In this document: one piece after another, positions 40,276-55,354 of the stretch | How positions within the stretch are numbered: position 1 is the first letter of the stretch | Layout: each line of letters opens with the position of its first letter | Assembly: GCF_018691265.1 (NCBI RefSeq) | Contig: NW_024881301.1 | Location: forward strand, 14,134,752 to 14,198,751 | Direction of reading: 5' to 3' | Source of the DNA: Tyto alba | Taxonomy: Eukaryota; Chordata; Aves; Strigiformes; Tytonidae | Length of the DNA stretch: 64,000 nt | Program-made: the position numbers and the translations under genes | The notes under the pieces: model-generated | What the model saw: only the letters and a program-made list of their open reading frames with translations | The model's database searches: none | Told to the model about the DNA's origin: nothing

Positions 40276-41960
40276 TGAACCTGGAAAACAACCAAACTTT
40301 CTTTCCATCAAACACCTGGAGAGGACAATGAAGACGAATAAATACATAGCTAAAATAACCCTGACTCCGAGCATTTGAGGAGCAATAAGAAGGACTGATT
40401 TACACACATAGATTTGGTCTTTTTTGCATAAATTTTTTTCATTACAGTAACATGAACAAACAAATCACCAAAGTGGTCCAAACAGCATATGGTTAGGCTG
40501 GGTTAACAAAATGGGCAGCTAAGAAAACATTACTAGTATCTGGGAAACACATACAAATCTTTGTTTATCTTGAAGCCTTCTCATTTTAGAACTGAATTAT
40601 CTGGATAGGCATATATATGAGCAAACGCTTTATAACACAAGTTGCTTGTTGTTGAGCAGAGGTCCTTCTATAAGAAATACAAAATAATCTCGGATATGTA
40701 AAGTCTATACAAATAATCACTGACAAACTTGTATCTAAATTTGAGATATCCACGTGGGGAAAAAAAAGGATGAATACAACAAAGTGAGAAAGATCTAAGA
40801 TACACAAAGAGCTCTCAGTTTATGTAGAAACTGTCCAGTCTCATACGTCTGGAAAACATTTAATCACCAGCTTCACTGCAAGTAAGCAGTGATACAATCT
40901 AAACCAGAAAAGAAATAAATCCAACTGTCTAATGACAATGGTTGCCTAACAGTCTTTTTAAGATCATTTGATTAAATTTGCAACTGGCTACATTGTGGTG
41001 ATACATGTTGGGTATTTCAAGCATTACAATCTATAAGACTCATTAAGTAATGACAAACTTTATGTAATGTTAGATTGAGTGATTTGAAGTCTCTTCTAAA
41101 ACTTGTGATCAGTCACAAGGCTCTCTGACTCTTGAGACTATCATTTCACTTAAAGGGAAAATGCTTTTTCCCCCAGATATTTACATATTCAGTATGAGCA
41201 CATATCTACTTACCATAGCTTAACAAAAAAACTACAAAGTCTCACTGTGCTTTTTCCTTGTGCAACACAGACTAATTCCTGATGTTGTTTTGAACGTGTG
41301 CAAACCAAACAATACAATTCCGCTGCGAACAGGAAACACCAGTGCATCCACTATGACTTCTTTTTGTCTGCTATTTCACAATGACAAAGAAAAATATAAA
41401 TACATACGTACAAACACGTGTATGTGTTTTTGTTTGCTATGCATGATAAAACATGAGCTTTGTATTAAAAAAACCCCAAACATTACCTTAGAATGATTTG
41501 CAAACTTGAAATAAGGTCACACGGCTGGAATAAAAACCACAACAGCCATTTTCCAAACATACAAATACAAGGTTAATGTAAACCAAAAGTCACCTTTGGT
41601 TTTATGAAGAACAAAAGTTTACTACCAGTGATCTGAGTTCCTCAAGGTCTGTAACCCAAAGCTTGAGTACAGAAGGGCATTAGAGTTAGGAAAGTCTATT
41701 TCTAGCTTTAACAGTACTCTGAGAAGGAGCTCATGCCTTTGTCTTTCATGTTACGCTGCCACATCAATGCTCTGCTCTAAGCACTAACCTGCATGTCCTC
41801 GCTATTTTTCAATGTGCAATTCAAAACAAGTGCTAGTAGATTAAAGAGAAGACAGAACAAATGTACCCATACTCGTGTATTACATTTTCAAATAGCTACA
41901 GCTACTGCTAAGAAATTATTTTTTTGTGTTCGTGTGGTCATCTCCATATGTGTTCTTCAC

Positions 41961-42158
41961 AATGAGGGTGGTGAAACAAGAGATTAGATTTCCCAGGGAA
42001 GTTGTGGGATTTCCGACCCTGGATGCAATCACAACTTGACTGGACAAAGTCCTTATCAACCTCATTTAACTTGAGGTTAGCATTGTCTTCAGCATGCTGG
42101 TCATCTGGTCCACCCCAGACAACTAGAGGTCCCTTGTAACTATATTATTCTATGATTC
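41961..42158 (+). mobile_element. CR1 LINE fragment, 3' end with terminal repeat
   Basis: Landmarks of the CR1 tail are present: 'GAGGGTGGTGAAACA', 'CCCAGGGAAGTTGTGG', 'TTGTCTTCAGCATG', 'AGAGGTCCCTTGTAAC', and a terminal 'ATTCTATGATTC'. It is a short 5'-truncated copy with moderate divergence and no coding capacity. Confidence 0.87.
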
Positions 42159-42164
42159 AACAAC

Positions 42165-43460
42165 ATTGTAACTTTGGCCAGTTTCAAGCCCGGTCTTACA
42201 AATTTACAGTCATTAAAGATCAGATCACAGAGGCCTTCGTACATGTGAGGATCCAGAGGCCAGCACAGTCCTTAGCGAACAGCACTGCTGCCAGAGTTTT
42301 TAGTAATGCCATGCAGCTTAATGAAGCTACAGAGCTCCTGGTGGCCATGCCAAACAAGTCAGTGCTGGAAACCTTCCCAACATCAAGTCTAATGCAGCTA
42401 CGGCTCTAGTGAAATAAAATCAAAATCAACAAAGCCAGGATGACCACAGCTAATATAAATCAGCCTTGGCACAACAGATTAGCCATGTCAAAAGGATTTG
42501 AGTAGGGATGGTGAACCCTCACAGTTACTCCACAGCAGAGACAATATCTGATGGATTATATGAAGGACGTACACCTGTGATTAATAAAAGACAATTTTTC
42601 ACCTTCAGAGCAAGTAATAAAGCTCATAAACTTTGTGCATCCAGAAGGAAAACTCAAGTAAATTGTCTGTATAGGAACAGCTGGCACATGATCTTCAATC
42701 TCTCCTCACAAATAACAAATAACTGTAATGGAAGAAGCCAGAATCAGAGACCTTGTGTATTAATTACACTTCTAAAATGGACTGCAGCAGCATGCATTAT
42801 TCCTCCACCTCAGTGTCAAGAGGACACAGTGCCACATGGCAGGAGTCATGGAGGTCAGATGTCAAGAACATACAACAGACAGAAGGTATTAAGAGGGACA
42901 CAGCATCCATAAGAGTTAATTCAGGATCCTGACTTTCTGTAGGTGTTATCAGAGAGTGCAATGGTGGCAGCTGCTAGGCTTAGGGCAGTTAGAATTCAGC
43001 AGAACTTGTGGCTCAGGACAACCATTTGCTGTACCTATTCATATCTGTTCCTTTCGCTCACACTTTTTTGGTCAGGATACCCTCATGAGATCTGCAGGTG
43101 AAATCCTACACTAGGATGCTGAGGACACCTGTGATCTGCAGCCCCTAGGGCCATGGCAGAAGTGGGTTAAGCCAGGGACAACAGTGGAATTAGTCTGGAA
43201 CACCAATGGGGCCAACATGGTTCAAAAAGCCACCCATCACCCTTACAAGGAGGGATTTTGCACATGTGGGCTTTGCTCCCTCTGTTCCTGGGACCTGAAA
43301 CCACTGACAACTCAGTTACTGGATCTTTCTAGACCAGAAGAGATACTTGGAGTGTGAGTGGATGACAAGAAGCATGCTTGACCAGAGGCTGTCCTCAGGA
43401 GGTAGTCTGCTGTCTACTAGCAATTTAAAAGAAAGCAGAAAAAAGGCAGATGGGAATCCT
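42165..43460. other. Balanced-composition block after the CR1 copy, origin unknown
   Basis: About 1.3 kb with fewer A/T runs than its surroundings lies directly after the CR1 tail. It holds plus-strand ORFs of 85 codons (42152-42409) and 134 codons (42508-42912). Their translations show no domain or family I know and have unremarkable composition. It may be old transposon sequence. No terminal repeats were found. Confidence 0.3.
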
Positions 43461-46400
43461 CATTCGCTGAGGAGCTAAAGAGGTCTGGCACTAAAATGTG
43501 ACAGGCAAAGTAATTAGAAAATAATTATTTTAAGGGAGAAAGGGATGTATAAGACTAGAAGAAGTGAGTCAAGATCATTCCAACAGAATGAATCATGAAA
43601 ACATAGATTCAGAAAAGAACACATCTATAATACACAAGTCCTGTTGTGCTGGGTGATTCAGAGAGACGGACATGCTCTTAACTAGGTCTTCTGTCCATCA
43701 CAGGGAGCCACAACAGAGCAGCCTGGGTAAGCGCTGCAAGAATCTCTCGTTGCCTATGTCAGCGGTGCACAATAACCCAGGTCCTGAATAAGCACGGGAA
43801 CTATCACTGAGAGACAAAGTATTATTTCTTACCCAAATGTATTGGTGCAAACATAATTATAAGTGTAGTTGTTTTGTGTAGGAGATTGGGACTATAAAAA
43901 AATAATTTTTGAGGGAAAAAAAATACTCTTTTGTAGTTTCTGTAGAACTGATGTTAGAAGGGCTTTTTATTTCAAAGTCTAACAATTCTCAGTTTCACCG
44001 CATCAGTCACAGAGGTTATTACTACTGTGATGCCTAAAACAGCTGATGTTCTTTGTTCCTGTAGCCATTAAACAGGGAAAAAGCACAGAAATCAACACCT
44101 TCCTGTCTTCTATTCAGAAAGCTTTCTGAAAACTTGCTTTCACAGTCACTTTATAAAATCTGTAAGAGCCTACGTCAAACAAAAACCCCAGTGTCACAAA
44201 AATTCAGCCACCTTTGGTGAACAGTATCTTTTAGTTATACACAATAAAAATACAAATACAGTTGTCCGTTAACCCATAACGTTCACGTTTCCGTGTCAAG
44301 ACAGGAAATTCAAGGCAGCGCATATGTGTATCTGCTGCAGTGCCCACTGGCTGGTAAAAAACATCTATCTAGATACTCACACAGACATAAAACTGAAGAA
44401 CCAAGATCTTCATACACATACAAGCCATCTTTTTCAAAAACAAAAGGATGAGCCACTGACAGGAAAGCGCTTGGAATCTCATTAATTTGACACTTAGTGT
44501 TTCACTATGATATTTGAGACGCTGGAAGAATACCAAAACGCTGTGTTGCACTGTAAATCCACAGTGAGGTTCAGGCTGGTCTTAATGATTGTATCTTCGT
44601 TCATGAAACATCTGCTGAAAAATGATACCAGTCTTCTGAAGCAGATTTTTGAAATGAAAGTCTCTTTTTAGGGCCATTAGCTTGCTTACTTCTAACGGAT
44701 TTTTTTTTTTTCTCCTCAACTTCTCTGTTCCACTACTTATTACTAAAGTAATACCACACCCTGAAGCTAAACATTATCTCACCGATATTTTAATGACAAT
44801 ACACATTTGTTTCCTTGCCTTTCCATATACTGCAGTAAAGAAAGGCTTCCTTATTCTGTGTTAGCTTCTGATGCTTCTTTCCCTTATTACTGACATAGTT
44901 TCCCTTTTCTCATACCTAAATATGACTGCTACTTCAAATCTCCCCAAGGTTGCTTTTTTCTTCTATGAAACTATTAATTTTCATTTTTCCCAAACATTCT
45001 AGATCAGTTTTGAAATGTCTTCTTTGTTTGAAATATATACAGGAAATTTAGGGGTAAGTTTGTCTTCTGTGTAGGAAAAAAGCTCAGTCTATCTACTGCC
45101 AGCAAGTGAACAACAGCAAGTAGTCTGCTTTTGTACTAGCATGGCAACATCTACATGCATAACCCTGAAAGATAAGAGATTTATTTTGAAAGAGAATGTG
45201 TTACTACTTCTATAGAATTTTGAAGTATTTAAGAAACCTACACAGGAGAAAAGGGATAGCCTAGCCTGAAAGTAAATTCCTAGTATCTTGCCGAAATGTC
45301 TCTCAAGTGAATCAGTATTGTCTTGGCAGTAAAGTAATAGGTTTGTTCTTTCGGATAGTATTTAAAATCTGAAGAAAAAAAATTTGATTTTGTGATTAAA
45401 AGTTTAAATAATCTAGATTCTATGCTGGCTCTGCCATGCAGCCCAAATGTCACACTGGGCAAACTGCCCGATGTCTTCAAAACTAGTTTTAATTTCTCTA
45501 AAACAAGAACAGAATTTGCTTTCTCTCACCAAACTTTCACCTTGCCTCCCTTAGTGTCCATATAATTAAGTCACTGAGGCAACTCATAGAACCTCAAGTT
45601 CACCACACACTTCATTTACTGCTGGTCTGGGTTTTAAGTTGGGAAGTCTACTACTATATTCCATATGTAACTAGCCTAACAAGGCACAGAAATCAACTGA
45701 AGGATCTGAGAGTTGCAAGCAGACAATACTCCAGAAAGTTGGGCGTCCAGGGATTAAAACCACCTTAACTTTTAAACAGGCATTTTCCTTGTGTAAGAGA
45801 ATGAACTACTCCAAACTGAAAAATAATTTTGCAATTATCCCTCTAAGTAAGTGGTAAAACTCTCCATCACAATGGCATGTTTTTCTCCCTTTCTCTAGTA
45901 TAACATCTGTTGCCTAAATTTTTCAGATTAATTTTCTACTTAACATTCAGTAATGACTCTGAAACATGAAAAAACAATTGTATTCCAATACGTTTTCCTA
46001 GTGCCAATGCTTTAAATGTTACAGGCATAAGCATGCAGCTGAATCTCCATGAGCATGCAGTGTTACTGTTCAAATGTCCTTTCAACTGTGCGATAAAAGC
46101 AACAGACTTTTGAAGAAAGCCAGGCTCAGCACTAGCTCTGTCTACCATCTATGAATAAAAAGCTAACTAAGAGCTGACAAAAATAAAGGCAAAATTTTGA
46201 AGAAAAATGCATTACAGTAAAAAGTGTATTTATTACATAAAATCACAGCAGAAATCCTCAAATACATTAAGTTGGACAATGAAAGCTAAAAGTATTACGA
46301 AAAAGTAATGCTGGATGTTCTGAACACATCCTGGCCAAGAAAGTTCATTAAGAACATTATTTCTGTTAGTGTACAGACAGATAAAAAAAGAAAGAAGAAA

Positions 46401-49400
46401 AGGGAAAATAACTACTTTCTGCATGCCTTATTACCTGTAGGTTTAAAGCAAACTCCAACAGCAAACAATACAAAGTTATAAACAAGAGCAGCCGTTTGGA
46501 AAATTGTAAGGCAAAAAGGTGGCCAAGGAACAAGAGACCACAATTACTTCACTGTTTTCATGCAGTTTCAACTGTATTTATTTTCTCCATGCCCATCTAA
46601 ATGAAACATTTGTGGAAGACCTAGGAACTGCATGGAGCTTTCAATCCAAGAATAAGAGTGGAATACTTAAATATTCAAGCACAAGCAACATGCTCAGAAA
46701 AACCAATGTAATCTGACATGCTACAAAGTATATTCAAAGGAAAGTATTGATTCACAATCACCAAATGGTGGAGTTAGAAATACGGGGTTTAGAGGAATAC
46801 ACACACACTTTTTCTCATCTACGTTCTCTGAAACGTTTGTAAGAGCTTTGCTGCAAAGCAAACTGAAAGCACAGCACAAGGAATAGCACATCTTCCTAAA
46901 CGAACAGACGAGATGGAGCAACTTGTTTACTTTGCAGTGGGTGTCTGCTCCAGACCTACAGCAGCAGGAAGAAGCTAGTCTGAATGTGCAGGCCAGAGGT
47001 GAAGAGAAAAGCAACACATAGCAACCCCAAGTCCACGATGCAGCCAGAGAAGAGTCTTTCAAAAAAACTCTGAAGAAATATTTTACATCATTGCCAAGAG
47101 AGAAGTAGGTGGCAGGCAGTTTGAATTAGCCAAGACAACCCAACAAAAAAACCACACAAAGCCTGAATTATCATCTTGGCAACAGAGAAGAGAGGGGTGC
47201 TTTTAGCAGATGGCAATTAAGGATTTGGCAAGCATCTGGAGGAAAGGAAAGAGTGTGAGTCAAAGATAACACTCATATCACAAGTCCAGATAACAGAGAA
47301 AGATAAAGACACAATGAGAAACACATAGCAGAGAAATAATTAATTCAGGTAGCAGTACACCATCCACTAGGACCAATAGAAGAAATGAGCAGAAGTGCAG
47401 GGAGCTGTGAAAGAACACATTTGGAACAGTCTCATTTCTGCAATGTTGAGAGTCATCAAATATTGGGCAGAGGCAGTAACACACACCTACAAAAGCAGAT
47501 GATTAACTTTTTGGTTAGGGAGAAACAGAAATAGAGGAAGTTAATGAACGAACTATAAAAGACTGTGAAAGAAAACAGGCAGAGGAAGGCTTAGAAGTAA
47601 AGGTTACAATACAGATGAGAAATGGTGACAGGAGACTCGGACAAGGGTGTTTCAGGCCTAGGAACAAATACATGGAAGAGAAAAACTGTCAATTTAACAG
47701 AATACCCCTACCTACTTAAATGAAGCAGGAGTTAATCTACTAAGTGTGAACAGTTTGCCTCGTCCTAGTTAATTATTTAACCTTCAGTTCTTGCTGAGGG
47801 TGAAGTACTAAAAGCATTACAGGTGCTTCATAATTACTACTGGTTAATAGAAGACAGGGACATGATGAAATATGCGTTTATAATTCTGTCGCCCTTTTGT
47901 TTTATCTGTATGTTTAATTTTCCCTCTGTATTTCCTTTCAGTAAATAAAAGTATTTTACTTCATGTGCTACAGCACACAACAACACTAAATGATAATCGA
48001 AGAGTTCAGCACTGAACATCTTTTAGAGTCTTTCCTTCACACCATTAAGGAGAGTTCTTGGAGCTTGCTCTGTTTTCCCATAATTGACATTACAAACATG
48101 TAAGTGGCAGACAAAATTAAACAGTTTAAGATGAAAACGTTCACACTGGTAGGTCATGGGGAGCACAGAAACTCAGCAGTTGCTAAAAAGTTCACTTTGG
48201 AACAAAAGCTCAAATGAGTTGCACTGCGTCGAGTCAAACAAAAGAAAGTACAAAACTAACAAAACCTCCTTTTTGCCTCAGTGAGCCCCAAGACCAAATC
48301 AGTACCCTCTCTGCCAAAGAAAGGACAGAGTGCTGCATGGTCTCACAACTTGACTGCAAATCTTGCTTTGTTTAACATCTCAACTTCTCAGGTCGAGTGA
48401 TTTAGATAAAAAAGCTACATGTTAGTGCTCATGTGATGAAAAATAGAACTGCCAAGAAAAAAAAAAAAAAGCTTGAGTATATAGTAACCAAAACCTAGGA
48501 ACTAACCTAAAAAAACATAGTCTTTTCAACAGTTTGTTTTCTGCTGATCTCACTGTATGCTAAAATAAGCCTCATGACTTTTGAATGCTCAAATACAGTG
48601 TTACTGGGAATTTCTGAGCTGGCCACCATGACCTGCCCTATTATTAACCTACTGAAAATTAGTATCTGACTGAAATTCCAATTAAGCTCTACTCTTAGTA
48701 TTTTCCCTAAGTGACCTTTGGAAATCCTGTGAGGGGACACCACATATCTCCTTCCTTCTCTTGCAATAATTGAAGCTTCTGCATGTTCACAACCAGAGGA
48801 CAGATGCTCTTCTTGCTCCCAGCAGAGACAAGACAGCAAAAGGCAGAAAGAGAAATTAAGGGCTAAACAAAGATTAACCACACTGTCTACCTGATCATAA
48901 AAATTCCACATGTTCATCTGCATTAGGTCAACTAAAGCTGCATTTTTAAAAAAAGCCTTTCATAATGTTATTATGCCAAGTATAAGTTGCTGGGGGTTCT
49001 ACACATGTAAAGTGTAAAGTGACTAACAAGAATTTTGTATGGTAAAATGGAATTTGCTTCATACAAGTATGGTTTAGATGAACCAGATCAATATTTCTAA
49101 GCACATTCAAAGCAGTAATGTTAATGTAAGTTATCACCGAAAAGAAGAGCACAGATGTTATTAAACAAAGTAGGCAGGAGCATTCTAGATTCACCTCATT
49201 AATAAATAACGTTCTTTCACTTTAAATCACTTCATATATTGAAAATAAGCTTACTGATTTTATTAGTGTCATCTTTCAATCATTGCCTCATTTTCTTTAC
49301 AGCTAAATTTAAAACATCATTTGTTTTTAAATAACAAGTTGCAAAATCAGCCCCTGGTAACTGAACTGCTGAAGTAAAATTGTTTAGCTCCCTCGAGTTC

Positions 49401-51130
49401 CTGTTTTCTTTGACCACCGACCAAATTCAAAACTGATAAACAAGCAATTAGGTTATCTTAGATATGTTACAATTAACCTAATCCAGTAATGCCTGTTATA
49501 GTTGAAATAATGCTGCTGAGATATTCAAGGGCCTATACGTTAAGAGTCAGAGAGCACTAAGCCCAGCCACTCAGAAATAAGAAAAATCATATAACAATTA
49601 GGAGCACACATACAGACACAAAAAAAGGTCTATTTGAGCAATTTTCTCTGTTAAGGTGATTTAATAATCTAGTAGGACCATAACATTTTACAACTAAAAA
49701 ATGATTAAAAAAAAGTTTGTTCTTCATAAAGCACCACTAATACCCACTTCAATCAGAGGAAGTTATCTCACTGCAGGACACGAGTAACTATCATATCAAA
49801 AGTAGAACACCTGGAAGGAAAAATGCGGTAAAAGAAGAATGCAATATTATATTCAGCTACTTAACCAGCTCATCTAAGTGCTCCTTGCTCTCCTAAAAAA
49901 GTATGTGCTAAAGTTTGATTTCCCTTAGCTTCCCAAAAAATCAAACCACTCACTGAACCTATTCAGTCCTCCCAACTTCATCACTGCAAGTGTAAGTGCT
50001 ATGGAGATTGAAGCGGTACAGGGAAAGAATGGCCGTAAACAGGAAATATTCAGAGATTCAGCTTCTTTGTGTGTCTTTTGTCTGCCATTTAATCTACATT
50101 TTATGTACCTTACTCTTATTGCTGGTAAATCTTCTGCATACTTTTTACATTGTGGATGTTGGGCTTCTGAGTGAATAGAGATACTCAAGAATGGAAGGTT
50201 TGGGTTGTTTTTTGTCTCTCATAGATCAAAAAGCCAACACTATCAGGTCAAACTTACCACTGAAATTGAACTTACTGAACTCCACAGGTGTATTTTACCT
50301 CAGTTTCAGAATTGCCCTAGGCAAAATCCACCAAGAAATAACAAAGAGCTCTCTCCATGCAATCACTCCAAGAACTATTATCCAGTTTCTATTCATCTCC
50401 AGAAAGTGTACCCCTTGTTTGGATTATGTTTTTACTATTAACTATTTTGTACTTAGCAAAGAGACAAGAAAACACAGCATCTCTAACAGAAAACTCATAA
50501 CTAGCAGACTTCATAGAAACATAATATCATATGATCTCAGAAGCCTCTGAGGGATTTAGCAGACCAAAAATGTAGTTATAACTTTTGTAGCTTAAAATTT
50601 GTTTTCAATAACAAGAAAAAAAAAAAAAGTATGAAACATAGCATTCTCATTTCATACTGATACTCTAAACTTGCTTTTTATTATATTCAGCAACAAAGAA
50701 GGACAATACAAAGGGCCATTAAATTGTAGGCATGCAAACAACATCTAAAGCTTAATTTTTCCCTACAGTTTGAACGAGCAATCAGATTACTCTCCTGATC
50801 TGGACAGGCAAACGTGCCCACCAGCACTGTTCTTCTGAAAAAATAGCACCTTAAAGCTAACTGACACAACAGCTACCATAAATACGATAGCATGCTATTG
50901 ATATGATAGGTATCTTCTCAAGCATAATACAAAAGAATTTATATAGAAAGGATTCTGAAAAAACTCAAGACCTGTACAAATTACCTTATTCTCCCAACAC
51001 TCTGAGATGACTTTCAGAGTCATATAAACTATATTTGCAAACTTTCACACATAATCTCATGAAAAAATTGGGTAATTCTGTAGTTACCAGAGGGTAACTA
51101 TATAGGGAATATTTTTGTGCTTTGAGATTT

Positions 51131-51173
51131 AAAAAACAAAACAAAACAACATCAAAAAAACACCACCACCACC
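51131..51173. repeat. (AAAAC)n followed by (CAC)n simple repeat
   Basis: AAAACAAAACAAC is followed by an A-run and then CACCACCACCACC. A compound microsatellite in unique intron sequence. Confidence 0.8.
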
Positions 51174-54100
51174 TAACTTAATGCTCCATGCTCTACTATT
51201 TGTGCTTTTTACAGGTAAAATGTTGCCTCCAGGGACCAAAGTTACTGCAAGACCTAGTTTTCCACCAGCCATTACCTGAATCTGTCAGAAGACCAAGGCT
51301 GAACAGTGGCACCACTGGTATTAAGATTTCATCACAAATCCTGTGTGACTTTAGGGCGTGCAGATTATTAAAGGCACATCATACTACACAGCAAAATTAC
51401 AAAGCCTTTACAAGGAACAGCTGAATTCTCTTAGAGACTCTGGACAGATGGCAGGATTTGACAATCACTAAATCAGATTACTCAAATACATTATTAGTTC
51501 TCCAGCCCAATATTCACTGTGTATTCCTAATGAAATTGCTGAATGAAAAGGGCGATGTGCCAAGCTTATAGCAAGTAAACAACAGAACTCCATTTTCCTC
51601 CAAGATCAACCTCCTCCTGATATGCAGTAAACACTTATAGAAATTACAAAAAACAAAGCTCCTCTTGAAAAAGGAGCTCATTATAAAGCACAAAAGATCA
51701 AAACCTAAATTCTACTTTTTTGTGTGTTTACTATTTAATCAAGTGTCTGTTACACTGTTTCTTTGTGACTATTAAGTAATTCAGGAAAATCAGGAGATCA
51801 GACTGACTGCCATAGAACCACCACACCAATGAACAAGCATAATGGGCTTTCAGGTATCTAAAATAACAGGTTCCACAAAGGCTTGACGTGCAGCTTCTCT
51901 GAGATAGTTCCATCAGCACTGGAATGAGTGCTTCACTGGCACTTAATGCTCAAGCGCAACTTGATGCTTGCAAGAAAAGATGCATGATTCTCCTTCGATT
52001 TCTAGAAGGCAATCCCAAGGTCCTGGTTATTCTCCTCTTAAAAGCACAAGGAATCAAAAGCTTTGATAGAACTACCAGGTTTGTATCCAAGCATTTATGC
52101 AGAGTTCTATTTTTCCAATGCATAATCAAAACATTATTGTGATGGAAATTACACTCAGTCATATTTTACTAATTCTCATAAAAACATTTTTGCCTGTCCT
52201 CCATGCACTGGCATTTCTTCTCCCTTGTCACCATACAGTTAATGCTCAGAAAGCAGAACAAAGTGATTATCACTGTGCATGACAAGGATTGTTTGCTGCA
52301 GCAATTACACCTCAGTGAGAATGTTATTTTTGTTTACACTCAACAGTGATAAAAAAAAATAATTCTAGATATTAGTTTATGCTAAATACACCCATTTTAC
52401 ACAGCTTGAATTTTGAGCAGGTAACACGCTTTAATGTAGGTGTGGCATTATTTTTAATGCAAAATTATTACACCTCTTTTGAAATCCTAACATTTTCTGC
52501 TATTAAATACATGGTCTCATTTTCATCAGCATGAGAGGTAGTTAATTTCATGTGCATCAACACAATGAACTAAAATGTATATTCTTTGTACCAAAGCAAA
52601 CACAGTATCTGTATAGTCTATATATTTATTTCCTTAAATTTTTATCTGAGATATAGTCAGCATTTCAAGTTCCCAATGAAACAGTAAAAAAATGCAATTT
52701 TAGCTCCATAGACAAGTACTGTAATTTTCACTGTATGTTAAGATTTTTAATAATTAGAGATACATATAACTCATAGCTCATGAGTAGAATTTGCATACAG
52801 AGCACACAAAGTCTCCCTAAAACATTTCTACAATGGATTCCTTTTGTGATTTGACATGAGCTGAATGGTGTTGAACAATTTATTCACTATTGTTTGAGAC
52901 ATGCTATTTCATTAATTTCTGACTTTTAAACAAATGGGAGAGGTTGCTTCTATCTTTATATTAGCATACATACTGATTAACTACATTAATCATGCACAAA
53001 GGCCTGTGTTCGGCTAGGTGGGTCTTTTTGAATACATGGCAATTAAACCCTCCTACATATGAATCACTCAGCATTCACAGAGTACTTTCTATACAGAGTA
53101 CTAAATGTTTACAAATGAGGCTGGCATATTTTATATAATCTGCACCACCTTGGTTGAGACAACTAAGGAGCGCTATTATTATATAAGTAACAAAGTCATA
53201 GGCAGATGCAGATTAAATAAAGTCACCTTATTCTTCACTCCCATCTTCCCATTATGGCTATGGCATCTAGACTCTGAACTTGACACATCACTCATACTGC
53301 TAGCTTGAAATAAATGGAATACCAATACAGGATAGCTTACATGTTTTGTAAAAATGTTATGATTGTTATTAGTTACGATTTTAAGAACTTTCCCACATAT
53401 TCTAATACATTCAATCAAGACACACATTTTTCCACAGAAATCAAAAAAGTGAGATGGGCTGTCTCTGCTGAATTCCTAGTTCTGAAAAACACAAACGTCA
53501 TCAACTCCAAGTTTAAAGCTGCAGCCCCAAAGGAATTTCGGAGGAGGAAAAAGGCCACTGACTCCTTCACAGCCTCCTTCACAATGACAATAATAAACAG
53601 AAGAGTCAATATGCTAATGGTCACTGTGCTGCTTATTAGAGACAATGTAAAATGAAGCCCCTGTCCCCTGGGAAATTCTAATATGTTTTTCTTTCCAACT
53701 ACCAACAAAAACTATTTTTAAAAGATCAAAAGTAAAAAACTCTTTTCCCATGGGAGATGAAGTGTAATATATCCAACTGACCTCACTGAACATTTTAATT
53801 TGAAACAAAAGCACTTTGGCTCTCACAAAATGAAATACCTTATGTTCTGTTAAAAATATTTTAACAAGGGATTATTACTATTATCTGTATTTTTAGTGTT
53901 GGGGCCTTTCATTACCTTCCGTTAAAAAACACAAAGCAAAATTGTAAACAATATTTGGCATGCAAAGCAAATGACAGACTAGATTATCATTTGTAAATAA
54001 TGTATTAGATTTAAGAACTGAGATTTTACAAATCCCAAAACAATACCAGGGTGCATTTGCTTAAACTGAACTACACAAAGAAACAAAATATGCCTACTTA

Positions 54101-55354
54101 CAATTTCTGTACTTATATCAGTTAGGAATTACTTCTTACACTGTATCCTGCAGAAAGGACATTTCCTTTTTTCATTATTATTAATACTTGTAAAAATTAG
54201 CATGGCCTTAGCATTTTACTATTTGTAGTTGAATTAGCTGGCCTTTCATTTTGTCTTTAAACCAGCCATTTTCATGCACAGTTTATCTGCGTATAAACGA
54301 TTCAGTAACAGCAGTTTGTCACCTTCATATATATTATTGATGAGAAAACAGACAACCCACCAATTAAGATGCATGCACTTGCCCCTTCTCCAGGCTCAGC
54401 CCGAGGTACTGATGAAACAGTTGAAGTAAAAACTCAGTTTTACATTTCAAAGAAAGTTCAAAGGCAGTGCGAAAAGACTGCCCTGCAAAGGACACAGAAA
54501 TTGTATTTATTGCTGGAAAAGTTTATTTAAGGAGTAGACTATATTATTTACTCAGTATGATAATCAAAATCACACTATGAGTCCACATCTTGTTCAACAA
54601 GACATTCTACTTAAGTTTTCCTTTCAGTCTTGGATTGAATCTACAAATCTGACAAAATGATAGTTTGAACATTCTTACAACACTAGTCACAGCTTAGTAT
54701 CAAAGATACATAAATAATGGTTAAGACATAAATCAAGCAAATTTAACTGGATTTCTGTTTTTGTTGCCACCTCAAAAAGACATACAACAATATTTCTTGG
54801 GATACAAAATATTGCCAAGTGATAAATTAAAGGAAATATTAAAAGTATCTGAAACTGGGATATATTTAGATGGACAAACAACCCTGAGATCACTTGTCTT
54901 CTCTGCTTTCATCCAAATTCTTGGGTTGTCAAAAATCACCGAGACACTCCATAAATACTACTTATTCCACAACCTACTAGTCCTTTCTAAAGTAAGTATA
55001 GCAAGAGAATTTATCCAACAGACACTATCTAAAATAAGATATTCTGCTAAAAATATATATTTGAAAGAAAGTAATATTAAATGAAATCACATTTTCTGCA
55101 TAACGTATCTCTAACCCTGTTTCTGGAAAACCACATGGCCTCTTTCCTCTGTTTCTGAACGTAAGACTAAATATCCCACGTTAAGACACATTTATGCAGC
55201 TGTTAATGAAAGTCATAAATACAACAGACATTTCATGATACAACTTTGCAATGATAACTCCAGACTTATAAATGTACCACATTTACACTGTAAATTAATG
55301 AAAAAGAGCTGAGCTAAATCAGCACTAGCAGAGAACACAAAATATTTCTCTTAC

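Larger units (their letters stand above)
9767..55354 (-). other. SPIRE1: SPIRE1 giant intron between the microexon and the KIND exon (complete, about 45.6 kb)
   Basis: This intron is bounded by donor GTAAGAG at 55354 and acceptor ACAG at 9767. It is phase 0. Stretches 9767-17867, 20813-28242, 42165-55354 and most sequence between the repeats listed separately show only AT-rich unique-looking DNA with homopolymer runs (for example A25 at 13083-13107 and T18 at 13813-13830). I found no further exon with both splice sites and a recognisable protein, and no nested gene. Interspersed repeats are sparse: three CR1 pieces, one solo LTR and several ancient fragments. Low repeat density with one LTR in antisense orientation is what I would expect of a long avian intron. 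Confidence 0.85.

Noticed and set aside
48507..48923. 138-codon minus-strand ORF as a possible nested gene
   Set aside because: The translation shows no family, signal or domain I know, and no flanking splice sites or promoter stand out. This length is expected by chance in 64 kb read in six frames.
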